This document shows, one piece after another, positions 1-6,135 of a stretch of 13,599 nucleotides of DNA. Under the pieces are notes generated by a model, which saw only the letters and a list, made by a program, of their open reading frames with translations, searched no databases and had not been told where the DNA came from. The translations under genes and the position numbers were made by a program. Source of the DNA: Bordetella parapertussis (GTDB taxonomy: Bacteria; Pseudomonadota; Gammaproteobacteria; Burkholderiales; Burkholderiaceae_C); NCBI GenBank assembly GCA_945890735.1, contig CAMDCZ010000046.1:1-13599 (forward strand), written 5' to 3'. Position 1 is the stretch's first letter. The number at the start of each line of letters is the position of its first letter.

Positions 1-225
1 TGTCTCTCTCATCAATATCGGCGTTCAGCCAGGGTCAAACGAACAAACCGACGAGTCTATGAAGGATTGCGAATTTTTCCTAATGCCCAAAAGCAAAGAC
101 CTGCAGAAGCGACCTAGCAAAAATCTTGAGGTCATGTCAGTTATAGTGCGCCCCACCCTTGCAACGAACCCCTGACACTTCGGGCCGTCGCGCTCGCTTT
201 ATTTTTCTTTCACAGGTGGTCTGAT
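1..225. other. Left-edge region without a convincing gene
   Basis: No complete gene is visible here. One plus-strand frame is open without a start from base 2 to a stop at 173-175 (57 codons), and another is open from base 1 to a stop at 115-117. Neither resembles a family I know, so either could be chance or the tail of an upstream gene. A TATAGT box at 142-147 resembles a -10 element, but I see no acceptable -35 at the right distance. Bases 214-219 hold the ribosome binding site of the next gene. The promoter of the four-gene operon probably lies in this stretch but is not well defined. Confidence 0.4.
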
Positions 226-228
226 TTG
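214..228 (+). promoter_or_regulatory. Ribosome binding site that supports a TTG start
   Basis: AGGTGG at 214-219 is a good Shine-Dalgarno sequence placed 6 nt before TTG at 226-228. The next in-frame ATG comes only after the first two predicted membrane helices, which would destroy the fold, so the TTG is the best start. Confidence 0.65.
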
Positions 229-906
229 AAGTCTTTTTTCGCACGGCTCAAAAAAAGCAACCCCCATTGGGAAATTGAACCACTGTGGTTTGAGTGGCTG
301 ATCTTGGTCGGTCTGTTTGTCTTTTCTACCTGGCTATTGGGTATCAAAGGTGTCTGGCAACTGCTGCTCACCTCGGACCCCACGGGTATCACGTTGATCA
401 TCATCATTGTGTTTGCGGTGTCGACCATGTGGTGCGGCGTTCGCTCCAAAGAGTTGGCCAAGCAGCGTGAAGCTTTGCAACATGCCGTTGCCAAAGGCTA
501 CGCGGGCATGCTCGAAGCCCAAGGCTGGGCTGGCGAATACTGGAATGCACTGGCTGCCAATCCACAAGACAGTGGCGCGCCCTTGGACCTGTTGATGGAC
601 AAAACCCATGGCCCGCACTCCACCGCCTGGTGGGTCAACGGTGTGCAACTCAAGTTGGGTTTGCTGGGCAAAGTCATTGGCTTTTCCGTGTTGGCCATGC
701 AAATCGGCCAAATTCAAAGCTTTGACCCCAGCCAAGCACAAGACCTGCTGCGCAACCTGACCTCTGGTCTGGGTGTGGCCTTGCTCACCACCATGGTGGG
801 TCTGGTTGGCAACATTTTGCTGGGCCTTCAGCTGACGCGCATGGACCGTTTCGCTGATGAATTGGTCGCCCAAGCCCAACGCCACGGAATGCGCATCGGT
901 CGCTGA
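226..906 (+). CDS. MotA/TolQ/ExbB-family proton-channel protein
   Basis: This is a 226-residue inner-membrane protein of the MotA/TolQ/ExbB superfamily, which forms the multimeric stator that couples proton flow to work on the cell envelope. Four hydrophobic segments are visible: about residues 20-40, 54-72, 145-163 and 180-203. The family signature is clear in the last two: LGLLGKVIGF near 144-153, and GLGVALLTTMVGLVGN near 181-196, equivalent to the GLLGTVxG and LLTTxxGL motifs of ExbB and TolQ. A cytoplasmic loop lies between helices 2 and 3. The start is TTG, chosen for its ribosome binding site and because no early ATG exists. The ExbD-like gene follows after 15 nt, as expected for a stator pair. 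No TonB, TolA or flagellar gene is nearby, so the device it powers is unknown. The family call is firm; a specific name (exbB, tolQ, motA) is not justified. Confidence 0.85.
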   Translation: MKSFFARLKKSNPHWEIEPLWFEWLILVGLFVFSTWLLGIKGVWQLLLTSDPTGITLIIIIVFAVSTMWCGVRSKELAKQREALQHAVAKGYAGMLEAQGWAGEYWNALAANPQDSGAPLDLLMDKTHGPHSTAWWVNGVQLKLGLLGKVIGFSVLAMQIGQIQSFDPSQAQDLLRNLTSGLGVALLTTMVGLVGNILLGLQLTRMDRFADELVAQAQRHGMRIGR

Positions 907-921
907 AGCGACACCTGCACC

Positions 922-1551
922 ATGCGTAAAAACCGCTTCGCCCGCGAACCCGAGGTTGACCCCTTCTATGACATGTTGTTCAACATGCTGATCGCCTTCG
1001 TGTTTTGTTTCATCATTGCGCTGTTGGCGATGAACCCCAAGGCCACCAAGTCAGGTGACATCCCTGCCAAGGCGGAGTACATCATCACTTTGTCATGGCC
1101 CGACATGGACCCCAATGACATTGACTTGTGGGTGCAAGGCCCCTCGGGTGAGAGCGTTTGGTTTCGCAACCGCGAAGCCGATTTGATGCATCTGGACCGC
1201 GATGACCGCGGCACCTCCAACAACACCATCTTGATCAATGGCAAAAAAGTGGTCAACCCCTTGCGTCAAGAGGTGGTCACGATTCGCAGCATCGTGCCCG
1301 GTGAGTACGTGGTCAATGCCAATTACTACGACACCAAAGACATTGACACGGAAGACCCCCGGTCTGGCAAGCCGGTGGAAGCAACCCTGTCGATCATCAA
1401 GGTCAACCCCAAGGCTGAAGTTGTTTACTATGGGCAAGCCACTCTGGAATCGCGTGGCAAAGAATTGACCATGACCCGCTTTACCGTCACCCCCTCGGGT
1501 GGTGTTGACAACATCAATACCATTCCCAAATCACTCATGAGCGCGAATTGA
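922..1551 (+). CDS. ExbD/TolR-like one-helix protein with a periplasmic beta domain
   Basis: This 209-residue protein has a short cytoplasmic N-terminus, one membrane helix (about 16-37) and a periplasmic domain of about 165 residues. The helix begins FYDMLFNMLIAF, placing D17 where ExbD, TolR and MotB carry the essential proton-accepting aspartate. The rest differs from those families: I see neither the short ExbD/TolR fold nor the OmpA-like peptidoglycan domain of MotB. Residues 59-95 (DPNDIDLWVQGPSGESVWF, then several Asp) resemble the YfaP/DUF2135-type beta-sandwich pattern DLWVxxPxGE, which is inference from pattern only. An acidic stretch, D61-x-D63-x-N65-D66-x-D68, could bind a metal. 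The ATG has no clear Shine-Dalgarno and may depend on translation of the gene before it. The next gene starts 1 nt after the stop. Its likely role is proton-coupled partner of the preceding channel protein. Confidence 0.75.
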   Translation: MRKNRFAREPEVDPFYDMLFNMLIAFVFCFIIALLAMNPKATKSGDIPAKAEYIITLSWPDMDPNDIDLWVQGPSGESVWFRNREADLMHLDRDDRGTSNNTILINGKKVVNPLRQEVVTIRSIVPGEYVVNANYYDTKDIDTEDPRSGKPVEATLSIIKVNPKAEVVYYGQATLESRGKELTMTRFTVTPSGGVDNINTIPKSLMSAN

Positions 1552-1552
1552 C

Positions 1553-2050
1553 ATGACCCTTACCTTCATCATTGTTTTTGTTTTGTTTGCCATGCTGCTT
1601 GCACTGGCTTTGGTGTTTTCATCATGGCCTCGCTGGCTCAAAGGCTTGCTGGCGGCTGGCGTCACGGGTTTTTACTTTTGGGGCTACGGCATGGTTCACT
1701 CCCTGCTGGGTATTCCCAGCACAGATGCCCTGCCTGAGCGCTTTGTCATGATCGCTGCCATCGTGGACGAACCCCGTCCCAAGTTCGAGGGCGCTTTATA
1801 CCTGTGGATCACGCCGATCGAAGAAGGCAAGGGTGTTTTGCAACCCCGCGCGTACAAGCTTCCCTACAGCCGTCCGGTGCATGAAATGATTGTCGAAGGC
1901 ATGCGCAAAGGCCGCGATGGTGTCAACCAAATGGGCACGGCAGAAGCCAAACCGGGCGATGGCAAGGGCTCCGGTTGGCTCAAACCCGGCAATGACGAGC
2001 AAGAGGTCAAGATCATGGACTTGCCCACACCCAATGTCCCGGAAAAATGA
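1553..2050 (+). CDS. Two-helix inner-membrane protein of unknown function
   Basis: I do not recognise this 165-residue protein. It has two hydrophobic helices close together (about 3-24 and 28-46), separated by a short basic turn (PRWLK). A soluble tail of about 115 residues follows. The tail contains a PxxFEGALYLWITPIEEGKG segment (about 76-94) that looks like beta structure, then a Gly/Lys/Asp-rich linker (about 130-150) likely to be flexible. With an N-out, loop-in topology the tail would face the periplasm. The gene starts 1 nt after the ExbD-like gene, and its stop overlaps the ATG of the lipoprotein gene (ATGA), so all are probably co-translated. It is inferred to be an accessory subunit of the stator-like complex. 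Confidence 0.7.
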   Translation: MTLTFIIVFVLFAMLLALALVFSSWPRWLKGLLAAGVTGFYFWGYGMVHSLLGIPSTDALPERFVMIAAIVDEPRPKFEGALYLWITPIEEGKGVLQPRAYKLPYSRPVHEMIVEGMRKGRDGVNQMGTAEAKPGDGKGSGWLKPGNDEQEVKIMDLPTPNVPEK

Positions 2051-2772
2051 CCATGCGCCTGACAGCCCTCTCCCTGCTGGCTCTGCTGAGCTTGAGCGCA
2101 TGCGATAAGCCTGCGCAAGAAAACGAATTCTTCCCTTTGGCCAAAGGCAAGACATGGCGCTACCAAGTTGAAACGGTCTATGACGATCCGGACAGCCAAA
2201 CCGTGAGTTACACCTTGGAAATGCGCAACCTCGGCAGCGCAGAGTTGAGTGATGGCAGCACCGCTTGGGTGCGACGCAGCAACATGGGTCATGAGTATTG
2301 GCTGCGCAGTGACGAAAAAGGGGTGACCCGTGTGGCCATGAAAAGCCCGCTCAAAGAGCGCGCTGTCATGGATGCAGAAGAAACCACGGTGTTGCCCGCC
2401 AACCCGCCGACGCTCGGTGCGACTTGGACCAACACCACAGTGCCGTACATCTTGCGTCGCCGCAACGAGCAACCCGCTGACTTTCGCTATTTGCCCAAAT
2501 ACCAAAACCTGCCGATTGTCTTTACCGTGGTTGACACACAAGCCAAGCTCGACACACCTGCTGGTCGTTTTGAGCAATGTGTGAGGGTGGAGGGCAAGTT
2601 GGACATCCTGCTTTGGAATGACGATGCCTTTGCTTTCAAGCCCAACCATTTGATCCAGCAAGAATGGTATTGCCCCGGCGTGGGACTGGCGCAAATTGAG
2701 CGTGTGGAGCCCACCACCTCCAAGCTTTTGCAAGGCGGCAAGATGCGCATGCGTTTGCTCGAAACTTACTGA
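2047..2772 (+). CDS. Lipoprotein of the stator-like operon, predicted inner-membrane
   Basis: This 241-residue protein has a short type II signal peptide and a lipobox LSAC, with the lipid-bearing cysteine at C19. The next residue is Asp (D20). In E. coli an Asp at this +2 position makes the Lol system leave a lipoprotein in the inner membrane, so it may sit beside the channel complex. The mature protein opens with FFPLAKGKTWRYQVET, a pattern (YFPLxxGxxWxY) common in poorly characterised secreted beta-rich proteins. Two further cysteines, near residues 178 and 216, could form a disulfide. The start overlaps the previous stop by 4 nt; an internal ATG two codons later is an equally possible start. 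I cannot assign a function; its membership of the operon is clear. Confidence 0.75.
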   Translation: MTMRLTALSLLALLSLSACDKPAQENEFFPLAKGKTWRYQVETVYDDPDSQTVSYTLEMRNLGSAELSDGSTAWVRRSNMGHEYWLRSDEKGVTRVAMKSPLKERAVMDAEETTVLPANPPTLGATWTNTTVPYILRRRNEQPADFRYLPKYQNLPIVFTVVDTQAKLDTPAGRFEQCVRVEGKLDILLWNDDAFAFKPNHLIQQEWYCPGVGLAQIERVEPTTSKLLQGGKMRMRLLETY

Positions 2773-2842
2773 AACTGACACCTGCTTGACGGCATCTGAA
2801 CAGCAGCTGACCAACGCTTGCTTGCGCTGTGTTTTTTGACCT

Positions 2843-2857
2843 AGACACATCTTGTCT
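2843..2857. promoter_or_regulatory. Inverted repeat upstream of the PQQ dehydrogenase promoter
   Basis: AGACA at 2843-2847 and TGTCT at 2853-2857 form a 5-nt inverted repeat with a 5-nt spacer. The second arm is repeated directly as TTGTCT at 2852-2857 and 2860-2865. It lies at and just upstream of the predicted -35 element, a typical place for an activator. The short arms make this tentative. Confidence 0.3.
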
Positions 2858-2859
2858 GG

Positions 2860-2888
2860 TTGTCTCTTTTTGAGAAATTCGGTAATAC
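2860..2888 (+). promoter_or_regulatory. Sigma70-type promoter for the PQQ dehydrogenase
   Basis: TTGTCT (2860-2865) and TAATAC (2883-2888) are separated by exactly 17 nt, a good match to -35 and -10 elements. Transcription would start near 2895 and leave an untranslated leader of about 95 nt. The leader contains CTAG at 2901-2904 and again about 12 nt downstream. The intergenic gap of about 218 nt also separates this gene from the upstream operon. A weak G/C-containing hairpin followed by TTTTTT (2832-2837) might terminate that operon. Confidence 0.55.
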
Positions 2889-2990
2889 CTATAAGCCAAC
2901 TAGGGTTTGTTCTAGGCGTGCTCTTATACAAGTCCGGGAAAATCTCTCTCGTTAGTTGTGTTCCCTTTGTTAAACCCTGAAGGAATTTTT

Positions 2991-4667
2991 ATGAAACTTT
3001 TAATGAAGTCAGTAGCGTTTGCTGCCGCCCTGGGCGCCGCATCGCTGGCCAGCGCTCAAAGCTGGCCTGTTTACGGTGGCGACAACGGTAATCAGCGTTA
3101 CAGCCAAGGTAACCAGATCACGCCTGCCAACGTGAGCAAACTCAATGTGAAATGGGCTCTGCAATTGGGATCCAACCGTTCACAAGAATCCAGCCCCATT
3201 TTGGTTGGCGACACTTTGTATGTGACCTCTTCATTCGGTCCTAAAAACGTGTTTGCGGTGAATGCCAAAACCGGTGATGTTCGCTGGAAATGGTCTCCCG
3301 AAATGCCAAAAGGCGTTGAGCAATATGCTTGCTGTGACGTCAACAGCCGCGGTGTTGCTTACAACGACGGCAAGATCTTCGTTGGCCGTTTGGATGCCAA
3401 AGTCACTGCCCTGGATGCCAAGTCTGGCAAAGAGCTGTGGACTCAAACCGTTGTGGACTACACACAAGGTTCCGTCATCACTTCCCCCCCCGTCGTCGCT
3501 AAAAACGTCATCATCACCGGCTTCGGTGGCGGTGAGTACGGCGTTCGCGGTGCTTTGGTCGCTTTAGACCAAGCCACTGGCAAAGAAGTGTGGCGCACCT
3601 ACACCGTTCCTGTCGGCAATGAAAAAAATGCCGACACATGGAAGGGTGACACCGGCAAAACAGGCGGCGGCGCTGCTTGGAACGTGGGTTCTTACGATCC
3701 CAAATTGAACTTGGTTTACTACGGCACCAGCAACCCTGGTCCTTGGACAGCCATCGTTCGCGGTAACGACTCCAGCGACATCGGCAAGTTCACCAACTTG
3801 TACACCGCTTCTGTCATCGCCATGAACCCAGACACTGGCAACATCGTGTGGCACTACCAGTTCACACCCCATGACGCATGGGACTACGACGGTGTGAACG
3901 AACTCGTGTTCGCGGACCTGCCTGTTGACGGCAAAAAAGTGCCTGTCATCATGCAAGCCAACCGCAACGGTTTCTTCTACGTGATCGACCGCGCCAATGG
4001 CAAACTGATTTCAGCCAAGAACTTTGTGCCCACCAACTGGGCCACTGGCATTGATCTGAAAACAGGCATGCCTATTGAAACAGCCAACAACGAAAAGCGT
4101 CCTCGCCTGAAAAAATGGGCCAAAGACATTTGCCCCAACTTGGTTGGCGGTAAAAACTGGATGCCTATGTCCTACAACCCCAACACTGGCTTGGTGTACA
4201 TCCCCACCAACAACCTGTGTATGGACCTCGAAGGTGTGCAAGAAGAATACAAACGCGGCCAGTTCTATTTGGGCGTGAACTTCGACTTGGACAAACCTGG
4301 TCCTGGCGGCTACCTCGGCGGTTTGAAAGCTTGGGACCCCGTGGCTCAAAAAGAAGTTTGGTTCAACAAAGACGACCTGCCATTCAACGGCGGCACCATG
4401 ACCACCAAAACTGGTCTGGTTTTCGCTGGTGACATCAAAGGCATGTTCCGCGCGATGGACGCCAAGACTGGTAAAGAACTGTGGAAGTTCAACACAGGTT
4501 CAGGCATCAGCGCTGCACCCATCAGCTACACCTTGGATGGCAAGCAGTACGTTGCTGTGACCTCTGGTCGCACACAATCCATGCCTGCTTTCTTCGGCAA
4601 GATCGGCGAGAAAATGGTTGCTGCCAGCCCAGAAGGCGGTACTTTGTTCGTCTTCACATTGGATTAA
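2991..4667 (+). CDS. PQQ-dependent alcohol (methanol/ethanol-type) dehydrogenase, probably lanthanide-dependent
   Basis: This periplasmic quinoprotein oxidises a primary alcohol to the aldehyde and passes electrons to a c-type cytochrome. ATG 2991 is preferred over an in-frame ATG at 2958 because AAGGA at 2980-2984 lies 6 nt upstream and a clean signal peptide follows (cleavage likely after A22, ASA-Q). The 558 residues form the eight-bladed propeller, with repeated tryptophan-docking motifs such as DAKSGKELW and DAKTGKELW. C114-C115 is the vicinal disulfide pair seen in methanol dehydrogenases. Predicted metal and catalytic residues are E182 (GGGEYGVRG), N248 (GTSNPGPW), D298 and D300 in HDAWDYDGVNE, and R325. 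MxaF-type calcium enzymes have Ala at the D300 position, whereas XoxF and PedH carry Asp to bind a lanthanide. It has no fused cytochrome, so it is a soluble type I enzyme. It is shorter than typical XoxF (about 600), and its clade and natural substrate are uncertain. No PQQ synthesis genes are in the window. Confidence 0.93.
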   Translation: MKLLMKSVAFAAALGAASLASAQSWPVYGGDNGNQRYSQGNQITPANVSKLNVKWALQLGSNRSQESSPILVGDTLYVTSSFGPKNVFAVNAKTGDVRWKWSPEMPKGVEQYACCDVNSRGVAYNDGKIFVGRLDAKVTALDAKSGKELWTQTVVDYTQGSVITSPPVVAKNVIITGFGGGEYGVRGALVALDQATGKEVWRTYTVPVGNEKNADTWKGDTGKTGGGAAWNVGSYDPKLNLVYYGTSNPGPWTAIVRGNDSSDIGKFTNLYTASVIAMNPDTGNIVWHYQFTPHDAWDYDGVNELVFADLPVDGKKVPVIMQANRNGFFYVIDRANGKLISAKNFVPTNWATGIDLKTGMPIETANNEKRPRLKKWAKDICPNLVGGKNWMPMSYNPNTGLVYIPTNNLCMDLEGVQEEYKRGQFYLGVNFDLDKPGPGGYLGGLKAWDPVAQKEVWFNKDDLPFNGGTMTTKTGLVFAGDIKGMFRAMDAKTGKELWKFNTGSGISAAPISYTLDGKQYVAVTSGRTQSMPAFFGKIGEKMVAASPEGGTLFVFTLD

Positions 4668-4691
4668 TCTGACAACAGATTTGTTCTGAAC

Positions 4692-4726
4692 AAAGACACC
4701 GTCCTTTTGGGCGGTGTCTTTTTTTT
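4692..4726 (+). terminator. Strong rho-independent terminator after the PQQ dehydrogenase
   Basis: AAAGACACCG (4692-4701) pairs with CGGTGTCTTT, and the stem extends through CC/GG pairs and a T-G wobble around a TTTT loop. A run of eight T follows (4719-4726). It lies 24 nt after the stop codon and should largely separate this gene from the next. Confidence 0.9.
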
Positions 4727-4781
4727 CACCGGCACACAAAGTTTGTAAACCTGCATTAAGGGTATTCGCTGAAAATATTTT

Positions 4782-4804
4782 TTGTACCTATCATTCACGT
4801 ACAA
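4782..4804. promoter_or_regulatory. Inverted repeat TTGTAC-N11-GTACAA, probable operator
   Basis: The two 6-nt arms are perfect: TTGTAC at 4782-4787 and GTACAA at 4799-4804. Their centres are 17 nt apart, between one and two helical turns. A possible -10 element, TATCAT (4789-4794), lies inside the spacer, with a weak TTCGCT -35 at 4765-4770 (18-nt spacing). Binding here would block that promoter, which fits a repressor site. The regulator is not in the window. Confidence 0.4.
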
Positions 4805-4807
4805 CCA

Positions 4808-4826
4808 AGCGTATTTCCAGCGTATT
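4808..4826. repeat. Tandem direct repeat of AGCGTATT with an 11-nt period
   Basis: AGCGTATT occurs at 4808-4815 and 4819-4826, exactly 11 nt apart, so both copies face the same side of the helix. The pair lies between the inverted repeat and the ribosome binding site of the next gene. It could be a protein site or chance. Confidence 0.4.
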
Positions 4827-4852
4827 CTTAAAAAACCCAAGGAGATTTTTTC

Positions 4853-6004
4853 ATGTCCAAGTTGTTCAACAGCACCTTCAAGTCCAAGCTCAGCGGTGCT
4901 GCTTTGGCCCTCACATTTCTCGCCGTTCCTTCCGCTTTTGCAGACACGCTGCGTGTCTGTTCTGACCCTGACAACCTCCCTTTCAGTAAATCTGAAGGCC
5001 CTGAAAAAGGTTTGTACATTGAACTGGCAGAAAAGGTTGGCCAACGCTTAGGCTCTCCTGTGGAATACGTTTGGTGGCTGTCCTTCAATCAGCGCCGTGC
5101 GCTGCGCAACACCATGGATGGCTGCGATGCTTACTTTGCGCTGCCTGCGGATGCTGAGTACCGTGTCAAGGGTATTGAGAAAAGTGCCGCATTTTTGAAC
5201 CTGAGTTACGCGCTGGTTTCCCCCAAAGGACAAAGCTTCAATGGCCTGGCAGACCTCAAAGGTAAACGGGTGGGTGTCATGTTCGGCTCGCCTCCCCAAA
5301 TCCTGATCGCCAGTTCGGGTGAAGGCTATCAGTCCACCACCTTTAAACAGCAGTCGCAGGTTTTCGAAGCTCTGGAAAAGGGTGAAATCGACCTGGCTTT
5401 GCTCTGGGGCCCCAGCGCTGGTTTTGAAAACAAACACCTATACCAAAGCAAATGGCAAGTTTTGCCCATCAGCGGTGAAGGTCTTGGCGGTCAAGTCGCT
5501 ATCGCTGTCTCCAAAGCCAAGCCTGAGTTGAAAGCACAAATCAACAAAGCCTTGGAAGAGCTCAAGCCTGAAATCAAATTGCTCAGCCAAAAATATGGCT
5601 TCCCCAACCAAGCCCCTTTGTTGCTTAACAGCGCGAACAAACACATCAGCAAGGCCCCCGTTTTGGCCCAAAAGCCTTCTGGCTTTGTCAAAGTAGGCGC
5701 CAAGGCTGAACAGCGTGAATGGTTGTTGGCTGATGCCTCCGCCCCTTTCGATTTGGCGGAAGTTCGCTCTAACTTCAACAACAAATGCTCGCATTGCCAT
5801 GCACCCAACGGTGCCAGTCCGGTGCAAGAGCGTGACTTGCGCAAGCTGGTGATTCGCTACAACGACAACTGGAAAAAAATGACCTATGACACGATTGTCA
5901 ATGGCCGGATCGAGTACGGCATGCCCAAGTGGGGCGGCATCCTGCCCGAAAATGAAATCCAAGACATCATTCGCTTCTTGGACGAGCAGGTTGTCAGGAA
6001 ATAA
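4853..6004 (+). CDS. XoxJ/MxaJ-like periplasmic binding domain fused to cytochrome c (XoxJ-XoxG-type fusion)
   Basis: This 383-residue exported protein starts at the ATG preceded by AAGGAG (4839-4844, 8 nt spacing). A signal peptide ends near A30 (SAFA-D). Residues about 31-260 form an ABC-type solute-binding fold of the MxaJ/XoxJ kind (opening TLRVCSDPDNLPFS, later YVWWLSFNQRRALRNTM), known to accompany methanol dehydrogenases rather than transporters. After a linker, residues about 295-383 form a monohaem class I cytochrome c: the haem motif is C312-S-H-C315-H316 and the probable axial methionine is M357 (EYGMPKWGG). In most methylotrophs XoxJ and the cytochrome XoxG are separate proteins; here both are on one chain. 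It probably docks to the dehydrogenase encoded upstream and accepts its electrons. The terminator between the two genes and the local repeats suggest independent expression. Confidence 0.9.
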   Translation: MSKLFNSTFKSKLSGAALALTFLAVPSAFADTLRVCSDPDNLPFSKSEGPEKGLYIELAEKVGQRLGSPVEYVWWLSFNQRRALRNTMDGCDAYFALPADAEYRVKGIEKSAAFLNLSYALVSPKGQSFNGLADLKGKRVGVMFGSPPQILIASSGEGYQSTTFKQQSQVFEALEKGEIDLALLWGPSAGFENKHLYQSKWQVLPISGEGLGGQVAIAVSKAKPELKAQINKALEELKPEIKLLSQKYGFPNQAPLLLNSANKHISKAPVLAQKPSGFVKVGAKAEQREWLLADASAPFDLAEVRSNFNNKCSHCHAPNGASPVQERDLRKLVIRYNDNWKKMTYDTIVNGRIEYGMPKWGGILPENEIQDIIRFLDEQVVRK

Positions 6005-6027
6005 CCGGGCCTGCTTTTCTGGTACTG

Positions 6028-6051
6028 AAGCCACCCTCGGGTGGCTTTTTT
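6028..6051 (+). terminator. Rho-independent terminator after the cytochrome fusion gene
   Basis: AAGCCACC (6028-6035) and GGTGGCTT (6040-6047) form an 8-bp stem with loop CTCG, followed by a T run to 6051. It lies 23 nt after the stop codon and closes the alcohol-oxidation module. Confidence 0.9.
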
Positions 6052-6064
6052 GTCAGGATATGTC

Positions 6065-6099
6065 TTGGGTGCTCCCAAAGAACAAGTCCACACCCGGGT
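6065..6099. promoter_or_regulatory. Palindromic elements upstream of the catabolic operon
   Basis: TTGGG-TGCT-CCCAA (6065-6078) is a short inverted repeat, and ACCCGGGT (6092-6099) is a perfect 8-nt palindrome. Both lie in the 84-nt gap before the FAD hydroxylase gene, where operon control is expected. I found no convincing -35/-10 pair, and these short palindromes could be chance. Confidence 0.25.
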
Positions 6100-6135
6100 A
6101 ACATCCCTTTGAGCCTATTTACCTGAGCAAATCAC

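Noticed and set aside
2..175. Plus-strand frame open for 57 codons at the left edge, possibly the tail of an upstream gene
   Set aside because: It matches no family I recognise, and a second frame is also open for 38 codons. There is not enough to call a partial gene.
1864..2931. A 355-codon open frame on the minus strand across the lipoprotein gene and the following gap
   Set aside because: It is antisense to a gene with a clear lipobox and ATGA coupling, has no ribosome binding site that I can see, shows no recognisable motif, and runs through the dehydrogenase promoter. It is best explained by codon bias of the plus-strand gene.
2958..2990. Upstream ATG that would lengthen the PQQ dehydrogenase by 11 residues
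   Set aside because: It has no ribosome binding site, and the added residues would precede a complete signal peptide. The ATG at 2991 has AAGGA at the right distance.
4853..5635. An ABC amino-acid transporter receptor
   Set aside because: The binding-protein fold is present, but the chain continues into a cytochrome c, no permease or ATPase is encoded nearby, and the gene follows a PQQ dehydrogenase, which fits the MxaJ/XoxJ group.
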